Origin: Erythroxylum novogranatense
Taxonomy: Eukaryota; Streptophyta; Magnoliopsida; Malpighiales; Erythroxylaceae
Length of the DNA: 64,000 nt
NCBI GenBank assembly: GCA_029891385.1
Contig: CM057225.1
Location: forward strand, 76,905,887-76,969,886
Direction of reading: 5' to 3'
Notes under the pieces: generated by a model
Told to the model about the DNA's origin: nothing
Seen by the model: only the letters and a program-made list of their open reading frames with translations
The model's database searches: none
In this document: one piece after another, positions 36,872 to 48,270 of the stretch
Layout of the letters: each line of letters starts with the position of its first letter
Numbering within the stretch: position 1 is the stretch's first letter
Translations under genes and position numbers: made by a program

Positions 36872-37138
36872 ATCATTCATTTACTCCTTGAAAGGACTCA
36901 TTCTCAAATCACCTACATCATATAAAAATAAATTAGAAATATTAAATTTAGTAATCATATTAACATTATTGCTTTGCAAATCTAGTTTTTAAATGTATTT
37001 GTTAATTTATTTAACATTTGAAAAGTTGTATCTCCTTTAGGCTATAACTTAGGCTTCCCATATGCAATGACCCTCTCCTTACATGTACAAACCCAAACCC
37101 AATCTTTAGGTTTAAAAATAACCTGTATATGCTCCAAA
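36872..37138 (-). pseudogene. Gypsy integrase C-terminal remnant (element E, downstream part)
   Basis: The minus strand reads FKPKDWVWV, CKER, GKPKL, then a GD..FQMLNK block, and finally DLRMSPFKE. This follows the FKPGDWVWVHMRKERF, RGDGPFQVL and DLRTNPFEE landmarks that end many plant Ty3/gypsy polyproteins. Stops and one frame change are present. The fragment is cut at its upstream side by LTR A sequence from 37139. The matching upstream piece appears to be at 63897-64000. Confidence 0.75.
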
Positions 37139-37200
37139 TGCTAGGCCCCGTTTTCGGAACCCAACCTCAAAACAGAATATCATCATACATAAGCGTGGTT
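37139..37200 (-). repeat. Truncated copy of the LTR A end
   Basis: The text TGCTAGGCCCCGTTTTCGG, followed by AACCCAACCTCAAAAC, repeats the LTR end that recurs at 37230. It looks like the other LTR of this element, reduced to about 50 bp by a deletion running into the internal region near the primer site. Confidence 0.5.
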
Positions 37201-37210
37201 GTAACCTTTT

Positions 37211-37225
37211 CTTACTCTGATACCA
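37211..37225 (-). other. Primer-binding site of family A (tRNA-iMet)
   Basis: The minus strand reads TGGTATCAGAGTAAG, with eleven bases matching the complement of the plant initiator-Met tRNA 3' end. It is separated from the LTR end at 37230 by 4 bases. This fixes family A as minus-strand here. Confidence 0.8.
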
Positions 37226-37486
37226 AATATGATGAGCCCCGTTTTCGGAGTCCAACCATTGAGCCATAAACGTTAACGTAATCCAAAGAAATCATGAAGC
37301 TTAACGTCTCATACCATTTCTATGTTCCTTTTTTCATAACACATCTCATTTATATATATGTAATAATGATTCACTATCAAAATATTCATATCGAATCGAT
37401 AACTTCCTCAAATATACCGAATTTTCACTCAATCTGATCCATATACGCAAATACATACTTCTACTCCTCATCATCCATACATAATG

Positions 37487-40400
37487 TGTAGCGCCCCCTC
37501 ACCGCAGGGTACACATTGGGACGCCCGTGGGTCGTTCCGACGCATATCCCACGATAAGGAAGTGCTACTACGAAAACAATCTCTAAACACTCGCATGGCA
37601 TCAATACACTAAATTCCACAATATGAAAATCACTGAAATTTAAAACCATAATAATCATTCATTTATAACATCAATCCCAAAATATAGACCATCTATCAAT
37701 TCCTACAAAGCTAAATACATCTCAAAAGGGAAACCGATACAAACGCCTATACTAAGTCATCCCAAAACAATGTTCCCAAAAGAAGTCACCCCAAATGACC
37801 GACCTATGATCCATCATTGTCCTCGATCACGAACACTCACTGCGTAAACGCTATCCCGGAGCTAGAGTCCCACCGACGTCGTCTCGAAAATATATTGCAA
37901 TGTTGGGTGAGTTTATGAACTAAATGAGAAACCATCATTGATGGTTCATCCAACACATGCATATACATATACTATACCTCAAATTACACTTTAACGCTTT
38001 ATAAACACTATTCACAATTTACACATTATATTATATCACACGCAATATCACAATGCGCACTTTACACCGCCACATAATTCTCACATTACACTTCACAATT
38101 TACACAATTACAATATCACATATCAATCCACATTTTCATATGTCACTCATGCAATCTCCATCACACTATACACTCGGATGCATATGTATGCAAAGTCTCT
38201 TGTTATGACATTGTTGTGACTGAGCATTTATATTCACATTTTGGCAAGTAGGAGAGCCCTCGGGTATGCACTACGCCCACTCACTTTAGGGATAGGAGAG
38301 CCTCTCTGGTATGCACTATTCCTTTTCACAATGATCACAATTTAGGCAAATAGAGAGCCCTCCGGGTATGCACTCATCGCCGATTCGGCTCTGAGCCCTC
38401 TCATCGATAATCGAGCTCAAAGCTCAATCAACGTGTTCTAGTCACAACGGTAAATTTTACCGCTCATATCATGCTAGGCATGCGCCACACTTACACAAAT
38501 ACTAGCACATTTATCTCACTTCACTCACTTGTCACAATCGAGCTCTTATTCACAATTATATACACCGATTCTCATTCACATGAATTCACATTTATGTAGA
38601 TCACACTTGGTACAATCACTAACACTTATCGCATTTAGCTCATTCACTTCACATGTATATCACTCACCTTACACTTAATTTATACATATTCACAAAGACA
38701 TATAATCACTTAAAAGTCGAGGAACCAACTAGGTTACTCACCAGTAACTTCCGAACTCTTTGCTGAAGTCCCAAATATCCGTGGTCCGACGATCCAACGG
38801 AGCCTCTAAAACAATCAAACAATTTCTCATCACTAGGTGCTCAATTAAAGATATTCAATAATGCACATGTCTTTAATTCAAACTTGTATGATGCATGTTC
38901 ATGATTCTACCAAGACTAAACCCAATTCGCTATCGCCACTTTACAACCAAAATTCACTATTCACTAGGTCAATAGCATTCCCTTTAATTCAATTTCACTC
39001 ACTCAAACTCTAATCATACTCCGCTAGTTACAACGTAACTCTTTGGTCACATTAAAACTATAATGGACTCTCTTTCGATACTTGCAATCCCGTAAATCAA
39101 AATTCAAACTCTCAATCTTTATCACAATGATAGACCTCTTTCTCTAGTTCATAACGAATCAAGTATCACCTTAATTGGAATACCATAGACCAAGATATCA
39201 TCACATCATCAAACATGTTCAAGAAACATCTAGTTCATGTTCCTCCAAGAATACCCTTACTTTGACTCACTTAATCATTTCCAATTTAATACTAAAACCC
39301 ATAAATTGTTTGTGGAGAGATTAAGAAATGTGTTAGGAATCCAATGCTTCAAGAATCAGGTCATTTGGAGTTCTATAACTCAAGTTATCCTCAAAACACT
39401 GATCTATGCACGATCGCTTTCCTTCCGTCGATTTTTGCTTCACTGGTTTTTGCTTCAATGATTTTTGCTTCACTGATTTTTGCTTGAACATGTCCACTTA
39501 TATAGATCATATCTTTTGACTCAATATCCAAATTGGACAAACTTGACATCTATCTCATAGAGAAAAGAAAGATCTACAACTTTCAAGAAGGAAATTTTGT
39601 CTAAATCTATCTATATCACGTCCATATCGTCTACTTTTGATTCAGCTGATTTTCCTTCACTGATTTTCGCTTCAAACTGATTTTCCTTTCAACTGGTTTT
39701 CGCTTCAGAACATGTCCACTTATATAGATCATATCTTTTGACTCCAATATCCAAATTGGACAAACTTGACATCTATCTCATATAGAAAAGAAAGATCTAC
39801 AACTTTCAAGAAGGAAATTTTGTCTAAATCTATCGATATCACGTCCATATCGTCTGCTTTTGCTTCAGCTGATTTTCCTTCAATTGATTTTCGCTTCAAA
39901 TGATTTTCCTTTTAGCTGGTTTTCGCTTCAGAACATGTCCACTTATATAGATCATATCTTTTGACTCCAATATCCAAATTAGACAAACTTGACATCTATC
40001 TCATAGAGAAAAGAAAGATCTACAACTTTCAAGAAGGAAATTTTGTCTAAATCTATCGATATCACATCCATATCGCCTGCTTTTGCTTCACCTGATTTTC
40101 CTTCACCGATTTTCGCTTCACTGATTTTCCTTTCAGACATATCACCTAACACTAAAAGTTTTCTCAACCACTCATTTAACACTATAACAGAATTTATTCC
40201 TCCCCAACTACCCAGGATTTATGAACAAACACATGAAATACATCTTTCCATGAAAACGCATGTAAATCTCTCAACTTTATTTCATAAATCTCTAACAATG
40301 AGGGGTTTCTCTAACACTTACACTGTTGAGAACTCAAATGATCTTCAAGCTCTAAACTCCACACTAAAAGATCAGCTTATGGATTCTCCTTAGAGTCGAC

Positions 40401-41047
40401 AACACCAAAGGTAGAAAGGTTGGTGAAAGAAAGAAAGAACACCAAAGTCCCTTAGAAGATAATTTGGGTAGAAAGCTCTATGTCTCCGGAGAAAAGTTTT
40501 TGGAAGAAAATGAATAAAGAAGGCTTGACAAGACTTAACCCATCAGCCCTCAAGGAATAGTGACCACCTACTCCTAGCTAGGTACAAAGTCCAAGTACAC
40601 ATGTCACTTTCTTAATGAATAAACTATAACTTAGTTACTTTTGAATTAACTCCATTTAGTTCTCCCTTCCAATATAACCAAACTATCTCCAACACTTCAT
40701 TTAATTAATTCTTGCTCCCAACTATAAATATATCTTCCAATACACCATAAATTTACCAGCATATACAAATACAATAATTTCACCAAAATTCATAATCGCA
40801 AGATTTCATTAACCCAATTATTTCAACATTTTAAATAATCACAATTCACAAAATCATCTCAATTTCACTTTTCCAAACACAATCACTATCAAATGCCTAA
40901 CAATCATGAATACATGTCACTATGTATATGCATGTGCAAAATGATCTATCTCTAAAATCGAGGCCACAAAACACTCGATCACAAATTAAGCACTAACAAC
41001 TCTACACTCATAACACGATGCTCATCGACGCCAGAACGGATGCTACA
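37487..41047 (-). repeat. 3' LTR of element C (left copy)
   Basis: Starts TGTAGCGCCCCCTCACC and ends GGATGCTACA on the plus strand, 3561 bp, matching 45623-49192. It contains the putative LTR intron (about 37886-38741; acceptor mutated here to TTTTCGAG), the three-way junction at 37902-37954, AGTGCATACCC-type repeats at 38249-38372, and the 222 bp tandem array. Confidence 0.95.
39486..40135 (-). repeat. ~222 bp tandem repeat, 3 units, in left LTR C
   Basis: Units begin GAACATGTCCACTTATATAG at 39486, 39708 and 39931, so the spacing is 222-223 bp. Each unit ends in a run of short GATTTTCSYTTCA microrepeats. The last unit is shortened. The right LTR holds the matching array at 47622-48270. Confidence 0.9.
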
Positions 41048-41061
41048 ATTCTCCCTCCTAA
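41048..41061 (-). other. Polypurine tract of element C
   Basis: The minus strand reads TTAGGAGGGAGAAT directly before the 3' LTR. The same TTAGGAGGGGAGAAT layout precedes the 3' LTR of element B. Confidence 0.85.
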
Positions 41062-42420
41062 AAGAAAATTTCATCCCAAATTTCATACCGACCGGTCGAA
41101 TGATGAGGTACCGCCTCTCACGTGCTCCTCATTCTCCCAAGTTGCCTCCTTCAAGAATGGTTCTTCCATAGGACTTTCACCAATGGAATCACCCGCTCCT
41201 CAATTGCTTGACCCACGATCCGATAATCTGCATCGGCCCTCAATATAACTCATATCACTCGCTATCTCAATCTCGAGCCGGAATCACATCGCGACGGTCC
41301 GAAGCGGTATCTCCGAGCATACTCACATGAAAAACATCGTAACCGGGACATCTCACTAGCAACGCCAATCTATAGGCTAATGGTTCAATCCTCTCAAGAA
41401 TCTCACACGGGCCGATATAACGGACTCAACTTGCCCTTACGGCCAAACCTCAGAACTCCTCTCCAAGGAGACACTCGAAGGAACACTCTATCACCCACAG
41501 CATACTCTATCTCTCGTCGATGCTGATCCACATAACTCTTCTGTCTATCCTGAGCCGCCTTAATGCGACTCCTAATCACTCTCACGTTATCCACTGTATC
41601 CTGGATCAGCTCGGGGCCCTCAAGCATCCTCACACCCTCTTCATCCCAGTAAAGAGGTGATCTGCACGGCCTGCCATACAAGGCCTCATACGGTGCCATC
41701 CCAATACTGCTCTGGTACTGATTATTGTACGCAAACTCAATCAGAGCCAAGTATTGATCCCAAGCACCTTTGAACTCTAATACACAAGCTCTCAGCATAT
41801 CCTCAACAGTCTTGATAGTCCTCTCACTCTGCCCATCTGTCTGAGGATGAAACGCTGTACTAAAGTTCAGCCTCGAACCAAATAATTGATCGCAGCTCCT
41901 CCAGAACCTCGAAGTAAATCTGGGATCCCGATCAGACACTATAGACACTGGGACCCCATGCAGTCGCACAATCTCTGTCACATACTTCTGAGCCAATTGA
42001 TCGAGAGTATTGTTCTCTCGCACTGGCAAGAAATGAGCCGACTTGGTCAATCGGTCCACTATGACCCAGATCGATCATCGCCGCTCGGCGTCCCTCAGCA
42101 ACCCCATAATAAAATCCATAGTGATTCGCTCCCACTTCCACTCCGGAATGGGCAACGAATGCAACTTACCCACTGGGGCCTGGTGCTCAGCCTTAACCTG
42201 CTGGCACGTCAAACATCGAGAAACAAACTCTGCCACTTGTCTCTTCATACCTGGCCACCAAAATGCAACTTGAGAGTATTATACATCTTGGTGACTCGGG
42301 TGCATCGCATAAGCGGCTACACGCGCCCTCTAAAATCTCTTGTCTCACCACCCACATTAGGCACACACAATCTCGACCCATCCAAAGAGTCCCATCTCTC
42401 AACTTAAATTCAGCGATCAA
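41062..42420 (-). pseudogene. Element C integrase and chromodomain, broken
   Basis: The zinc-binding N-terminal region (about 42190-42400) is frameshifted but keeps FKLRDGTLW and QEILEGA. The core (42059-41403) is open for 218 codons: DRLTKSAHF, VSIVSDRDPRFTSRFW, HPQTDGQSERTI, AYNNQYQSSIGMAPYEALYG. These are Tekay/Del landmarks, with the catalytic Asp in SDRDPRF and the Glu in QSERT. The GDRVFLRVSPWRGVLRFG block follows. After a frame change the DVFHVSML block and a chromodomain-like end (IPLVKVLWKNH, EATWENEEHV, about 41070-41190) are readable. The chromodomain is thought to guide integration to heterochromatin. Confidence 0.9.
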
Positions 42421-42549
42421 CCCCGCTTTCGACTCTATCCATCAATCTCACTAACACCGGGTCCCGATCCGAATCGCCTGGATCCGATCCTCGCAACATC
42501 GGTCTCAATCTCGTAGTAGTAGTCAAGGCTCCATCCCGAGCCAAATCCA

Positions 42550-43800
42550 TCCGCACATTAAGTGCTCTCAATCAACTAGGCACGGCAACCTCGACACACA
42601 ACTGAGCTACACTACCATGCGATCTCCTACTCAAGGCATCGCCACCACATTGGCCTTCCCCGGTGGTACTCAATAGTGCAACAGAATCCTTCAACAACTC
42701 ACCCATCTCCTCTCGTCTCGATTCAACTCTCGCTGACTCAACAGATACCTCAAGCTTTTATGATCCGTGAAGATCCGAACATCTCCCATACAAGTAATGT
42801 CTCCAGATCTTCGTGGCAAACACAACCGCAGCCAACTCTAAATCATGCCTTTGGGTAATTCCTCTCATGAGACCTCAATGTCTCGAGGCATACGCTATCA
42901 CTCTACCATGCCGTGATCAAGACATAACCCAAACCCCGCCGCGACGCATCATCGAATACCACATATCCTCCGGACCGATGGCAACGCCAACACCGGTGCC
43001 AGTCAAATGTCACCGAGCTCCTCAAAGCTCCTCCGACACTCATCATCCCATCTGAAAACCACACTCTTCCTCGGTTTTAAGCCAAAGGGCCGAGATCACC
43101 GAGAACCCTCGACAAACCTCCGTAATATCCTCGCTAGTCCGAGGAAACTCCTCAACTCGACATCGCCTCTAACCTCCCAACTCAGATCGCCTCAATCTTG
43201 TGAGGATCCACTGGATACCCTCACCGGACACTATATGTCCTAGGAACACCACCTCATCAAGCCAAAATTCACATTTTGCAAATTTGGCATACAACCGCCT
43301 CTCTCATAATGTCTGCAATATAGTCCTCGGATGTTCGCATGCTCCTCTCTCGACCTCGAATACACTAGGATATCGCTCGATAAACACAATCACAAACCGA
43401 TCAAGGTAGGCTGAAAGACCTTATTCATCAAGGCCATGAAGTCCGCCGGGGCATTAGTCAATCCAAACGCATCACTAAGAACTCGAAATGCCCATACCTA
43501 CTCCCCGAACGCACTCTTGGGCACATCGGCCTCCGCTATCCTCAATCGATAATACCGATTTCAAGTCTAACTTAGTAAACACTCGAGCTCCCTCGCAATC
43601 GATCAAATAAATCATCGATCCTAGGCGGTGGTACTTATTCTTGACAAGAACCCGATTAAGCCGCCTATAATCGATACACAACCTCAATGTCCCATCTTTC
43701 TTCTTCACAAACAACACCGGAGCTCCCAAGGAAACACCGGGTCTAATGAACCCTTATCTAATAACTCCCTGAATCGAGCCTTAAGCTCCCTCGGTTCCAC
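42550..43800 (-). pseudogene. Element C reverse transcriptase and RNase H, broken
   Basis: RT entry motifs [21 protein letters not shown] and [11 protein letters not shown] lie at about 43620-43730, with FTKLDLKS holding the first catalytic Asp near 43570. The frame then breaks repeatedly. RNase H is recognisable near 42770-42960 by LGYVLI, ETLRSHERNYPK and WEMFGSS-like pieces, equivalent to the GCVLMQ, RQLRSHERNYP and YGEKF blocks of this lineage. Small indels are spread throughout. Confidence 0.85.
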
Positions 43801-43989
43801 CGGTGCCATCCTATATGGAGGAATAGATATAGAGCGGTACACGAACGAGGTCTATCCTAAACTCGCCTCTCCGATCCGTGCAAACCCAGAACTCATCTGG
43901 GAACACATCCAAACTCCCCGATCACGAGGACATCCTCTAATCTCTCGCCAACTCTAGAATCGATCACATGGGCCAAATAGGCCTCACAT

Positions 43990-44250
43990 CCTCTCTCATC
44001 GATCTCGTGGCACTCGTAAAAGAAATCATCCTACCGGCATTGCTGACTAATACCTCGGCAACTCTTGGTCGACGACTGGAGATTCCAACACAACCTCCTT
44101 GGTATAACAATCCATCACACTCTACGGGCGAAGCACCCATACCTAGATCACATCAATCTCTCTCAAGGATAGCACTATGAGATCCTGCACTCAACTCTGC
44201 CTCGATCAATCACTATCACACATCCCTTACAGCACCTCTCCCAACATCGT
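43990..44250 (-). pseudogene. Element C protease C-terminal region and linker, broken
   Basis: The minus strand reads LREIDVI then VMDCYTKEVVLESP at about 44085-44180. This corresponds to the FDVILGMDWL...VDCYTKEV part of chromovirus proteases. The LGMDWL stretch is damaged. The catalytic DTGA motif was not located confidently. Confidence 0.6.
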
Positions 44251-44551
44251 CAGACTACCTAGAGGTGTACTCACCTCTAGCCCACACCGCAATCTCTCTT
44301 TATCACAATGTAATCTACATGCCACACGCGGTGCAATAAATGAATGAGTGGATCTAGATCCATCAATGCATATGCTTCAAAACCAAATTAGAAGCATACC
44401 AAGAACAACATCCGAGACTCGAGCCTCCCCGCCGAGTCATAGATAGACTACGGCACGGGACCGCCGCCACGCTCCGTCCCTCGATCTCACCATCGATCCC
44501 TCTGCTCGGCCTCGGCCTCCGCCTCGCCTCAATCTGATCCACCTCCACGGC

Positions 44552-45560
44552 TCACAGACTGCGTGGTCGCCTTGCCAGATCTACCGTCATAGCAGATGGG
44601 CCTCCACAAAGGAAAGGACACTCTGAGCCGGTGGTCCATTGAACCACACTTGAGACAAGCTCCAGAGCCCTCCAAAGACTTCCACTATGCCTCCTCTCGC
44701 AGAACTCACACAGTGGATACTCATCCCGAGCCTCTAGCACCACTACGGCCGCCATCAAACCAGATCGAGAAAATCGCCTCTGCCTTTCATCGCTCGCTGC
44801 CTCGCGCATTTACCGAAGTCCTGGCTTGGCGCTACTAGATCCTCTACTCTCACGCCTCGACTACCGCTCGGTCTTTTTGCCATCGGGCCCTGACTGCAGA
44901 CTCGGCTCGTCTACTCTCGAAGTCGCTCAACTCTCACCGCAACGCCCCTCAATCAATAAAGGAATCCATATCCGCTCAAGCTAGCCGAACGGATCTCAAA
45001 ATTGAGTCCACCTCAAACTTCCTGCATCTGATCCGCTGACTGGCGACCACAGAAGAGGCATATCCCACTAACTCATTAAATCAACCTCATAATCGCCATC
45101 GACATCCGCCTCGCCTCACCAAGAAATTCCTGCATCTTCATCTCTAGATAATCCTTGGGCATGAAATTATCTCTCAATGCCCGCAGAAATCATCCCAAGT
45201 CAATAAACAGGGCTCGAAGAACCGCCGAATATTTTCTACCAACGTAACCGGACCTCAAGCAATGACACCGCATAGTCAAAACGCCTCTCTGCATCACAAC
45301 TCATCGATCCAGACTCTCTCCCCTCTCTAACCATCCTCGGCCTCCGCAGGCTCAGACGCCATGGTCAACCGCCGCCACGCAATTTATCGAACCTCCGCTC
45401 CGCCTCACGGAACTCGGGAGGCAACTCATCAGAATGAGGCATAGGGGACTCTCTACTAGCTCCCACGGATCCTAGGTCAGCTGGTTGATCCACTTGATCC
45501 CCAAGAACGGATGACCTACAACACATAAGAATTCGATCAATTACCGCTTTTTTTTTTTTG
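44552..45560 (-). pseudogene. Element C gag, broken
   Basis: The capsid-like Retrotrans_gag region (about 45080-45300) shows HWWKIFRRFFEP, LTWDDF and the frame-shifted equivalents of FMPKDYLEMKMQEF and YEVDL...LVGYA. A zinc-knuckle region at 44610-44715 reads PLCEFCERRHSGSLW followed by ECPF, with frame changes between. It corresponds to the C-X2-C-GRRHSG...CLKCG..DH..RECP pattern of Tekay-type gag. Confidence 0.75.
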
Positions 45561-45605
45561 AAATTCAGGCCTAAAACACACTATGCCCAAAAGATGCCAA
45601 ACCAT

Positions 45606-45617
45606 GCTCTGATACCA
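45606..45617 (-). other. Primer-binding site of element C (tRNA-iMet)
   Basis: The minus strand reads TGGTATCAGAGC, a 12-base match to the complement of the plant initiator-Met tRNA 3' end. It is 5 bases from the LTR, with GTTTGGCAT-like sequence following. Confidence 0.95.
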
Positions 45618-46015
45618 CCTAATGTAGCGCCCCCTCACCGCAGGGTACACATTGGGACGCCCGTGGGTCGTTCCGACGCATATCCCACGATAAGGAAGTG
45701 CTACTACGAAAACAATCTCTAAACACTCGCATGGCATCAATACACTAAATTCCACAATATGAAAATCATCAAATTTAAAACCATAATAATCATTCATTTA
45801 TAACATCAATCCCAAAATATAGACCGGTCTATCGCCCCTACAAAGCTAAATACATATCAAAAGGAAACCGATACAAACGCTCTATACTAAGTCATCCCAA
45901 AACAATGTTCCCAAAAGAAGTCACCCCACCGACCGACCTATGATCCATCGCCGTCTCGATCACGAACACTCACCGCGAAACGTCTATCCCGGAGCTAGAG
46001 TCCCACCGACGCTGT

Positions 46016-46873
46016 CTAAAAATATATTGCAATGTTGGGTGAGTTTGCGAACTCAATGAGAAACCATCATTGATGGTTCATCCAACACATGCATATATAT
46101 ATACTATACCTCAAATTACACTTTAACGCTTTATAAACACTATTCACAATTTACACATTATATTATATCACACGCATATCACAATCGCACTTTACACTTA
46201 TCACATAATTCTCACATTACACTTCACAATTTACACAATTACAATATCACATATCAATCCACATTTTTCAGTATGTCACTCGTGATCTCCATCACACTAT
46301 ACACTCGGATGCATATGTATGCAAAGTCTTTTGTTATGACATTGTTGTGACTGAGCATTTATATTCACATTTTGGCAAGTAGGAGAGCCCTCGGGGTATG
46401 CACTACCGCCCACTCACTTTAGGGATAGGAGAGCCCTCCGGGTATGCACTATTCCTTTTCACAATGATCACAATTTAGGCAAATAGAGAGCCCTCGGGTA
46501 TGCACTCTCGCCGATTTGGCTCTAGCCCTCTCACCGATAATCGAGCTCAAAGCTCAATCATCTGTGCTCTATTCACAACGGTAAATTTTACCGCTCATAT
46601 CATGCTAGGCATGCGCCACACTTACACAAATACTAGCACATTTATCTCACTTCACTCACTTGTCACAATCGAGCTCTTATTCACAATTATATACACCGAT
46701 TCTCATTCACATGAATTCACATTTATGTAGATCACACTTGGTACAATCACTAACACTTATCGCATTTAGCTCATTCACTTCACATGTATATCACTCACCT
46801 TTACACTTAATTTATACATATTCACAAAGACATATAATCACTTAAAAGTCGAGGAACCAACTAGGTTACTCAC
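46016..46873 (-). other. Putative conserved LTR intron (5' LTR of element C)
   Basis: On the minus strand the donor GTGAGTAACC starts at 46873 and a TATTTTTAG acceptor ends at 46016, giving 858 nt. The acceptor side begins with the three-way junction at 46034-46086. The primer site lies downstream, so a spliced RNA would keep it. Function is inferred. Confidence 0.5.
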
Positions 46874-47621
46874 CAGAACTTCCGAAGCACGCTGAAGTCC
46901 CAAAGAATATCCGTGGTCCGATGATCCAACGGAGCTCTAAAACAATCAAACAATTTCTCATCACTAGGTGCTCAATTAAAGATATTCAATAATGCACATG
47001 TCTTTAATTCAAACTTGTATGATGCATGTTCATGATTCTACCCAAGACTAAACCCAATTCGCTATCGCTCACTTTACAACCAAAATTCACTATTCACTAG
47101 GTCAATAGCATTCCCTTTAATTCAATTTCACTCACTCAAACTCTAATCATACTCCGCTAGTTACAACGTAACTCTTTGGTCACATTAAACTATAATGGAC
47201 TCTCTTTCGATACTTGCAATCCCGTAAATCAAAATTCAAACTCTCAATCTTTATCACAATGATAGACCTCTTTCTCTAGTTCATAACGAATCAAGTATCA
47301 CCTTAATTGGAATACCATAGACCAAGATATCATCACATCAACTGAAACATGTTCAAGAAACATCTAGTTCATGTTCCTCCAAAGAATACCCTTACTTTGA
47401 CTCACTTAATCATTTCCAATTTAATACTAAAACCCATAAATTGTTTGTGGAGAGATTAAGAAATGTGTTAGAATCCAATGCTTCAAGAATCAGGTCATTT
47501 GGAGTTCTATAACTCAAGTTATCCTCAAAACATCGATCTATGCACGCATCGCTTTCCTTCCGTCCGATTTTTGCTTCACTTGGTTTTGCTTGGTGATTTT
47601 TGCTTCACTGATTTTTGCTTC

Positions 47622-48270
47622 GAACATGTCCACTTATATAGATCATATCTTTTGACTCCAATATCCAAATTGAACAAACTTGACATATATCTCATAGAAA
47701 AAAAAAGATCTACAACTTTCAAGAAGGAAATTTTGTCTAAATCTATCGATATCACGTCCATATCATCTACTTTTGATTCAGCTGATTTTCCTTCACTGAT
47801 TTTCGCTTCACTGATTTTCCTTTCAGCTGGTTTTCGCTTCGAACATGTCCACTTATATAGATCATATCTTTTGACTCCAATATCCAAATTGGACAAACTT
47901 GACATCTATCTCATAGAGAAAAGAAAGATCTACAACTTTCAAGAAGGAAATTTTGTCTAAATCTATCGATATCACGTCCATATCGTCTGCTTTTGCTTCA
48001 GCTGATTTTCCTTCACTGATTTTCGCTTCACTGATTTTCCTTTCAAATTGGTTTTCGCCTCGAACATGTCCACTTATATAGATCATATCTTTTGACTCCA
48101 ATATCCAAATTGGACAAACTTGACATCTATCTCATAGAAAAGAAAGATCTACAACTTTCAAGAAGGAAATTTTGTCTAAATCTATCGATATCACGTCCAT
48201 ATCGTCTGCTTTTGCTTCAGCTGATTTTCCTTCAGCTGATTTTCGCTTCAGCTGATTTTCCTTTCCAGGA
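47622..48270 (-). repeat. ~221 bp tandem repeat, 3 units, in right LTR C
   Basis: Units begin GAACATGTCCACTTATATAG at 47622, 47841 and 48062 (spacing 219 and 221). Loss of a multiple of 3 in some units keeps frames open on both strands, producing long chance frames such as 47478-47960. Confidence 0.9.

Noticed and set aside
39486..40135. CRISPR array
   Set aside because: The repeats are 222 bp, contiguous, and without unique spacers. The context is a plant LTR.
45606..45617. tRNA gene fragment
   Set aside because: The match to initiator-Met tRNA is only the primer-binding complement next to an LTR. No tRNA body or A/B boxes are present.
47478..47960. 160-codon plus-strand open frame
   Set aside because: It lies wholly inside LTR C, antisense to the element, and is created by tandem repeats of 3n length. 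No domain is recognisable and the left LTR copy does not keep it.
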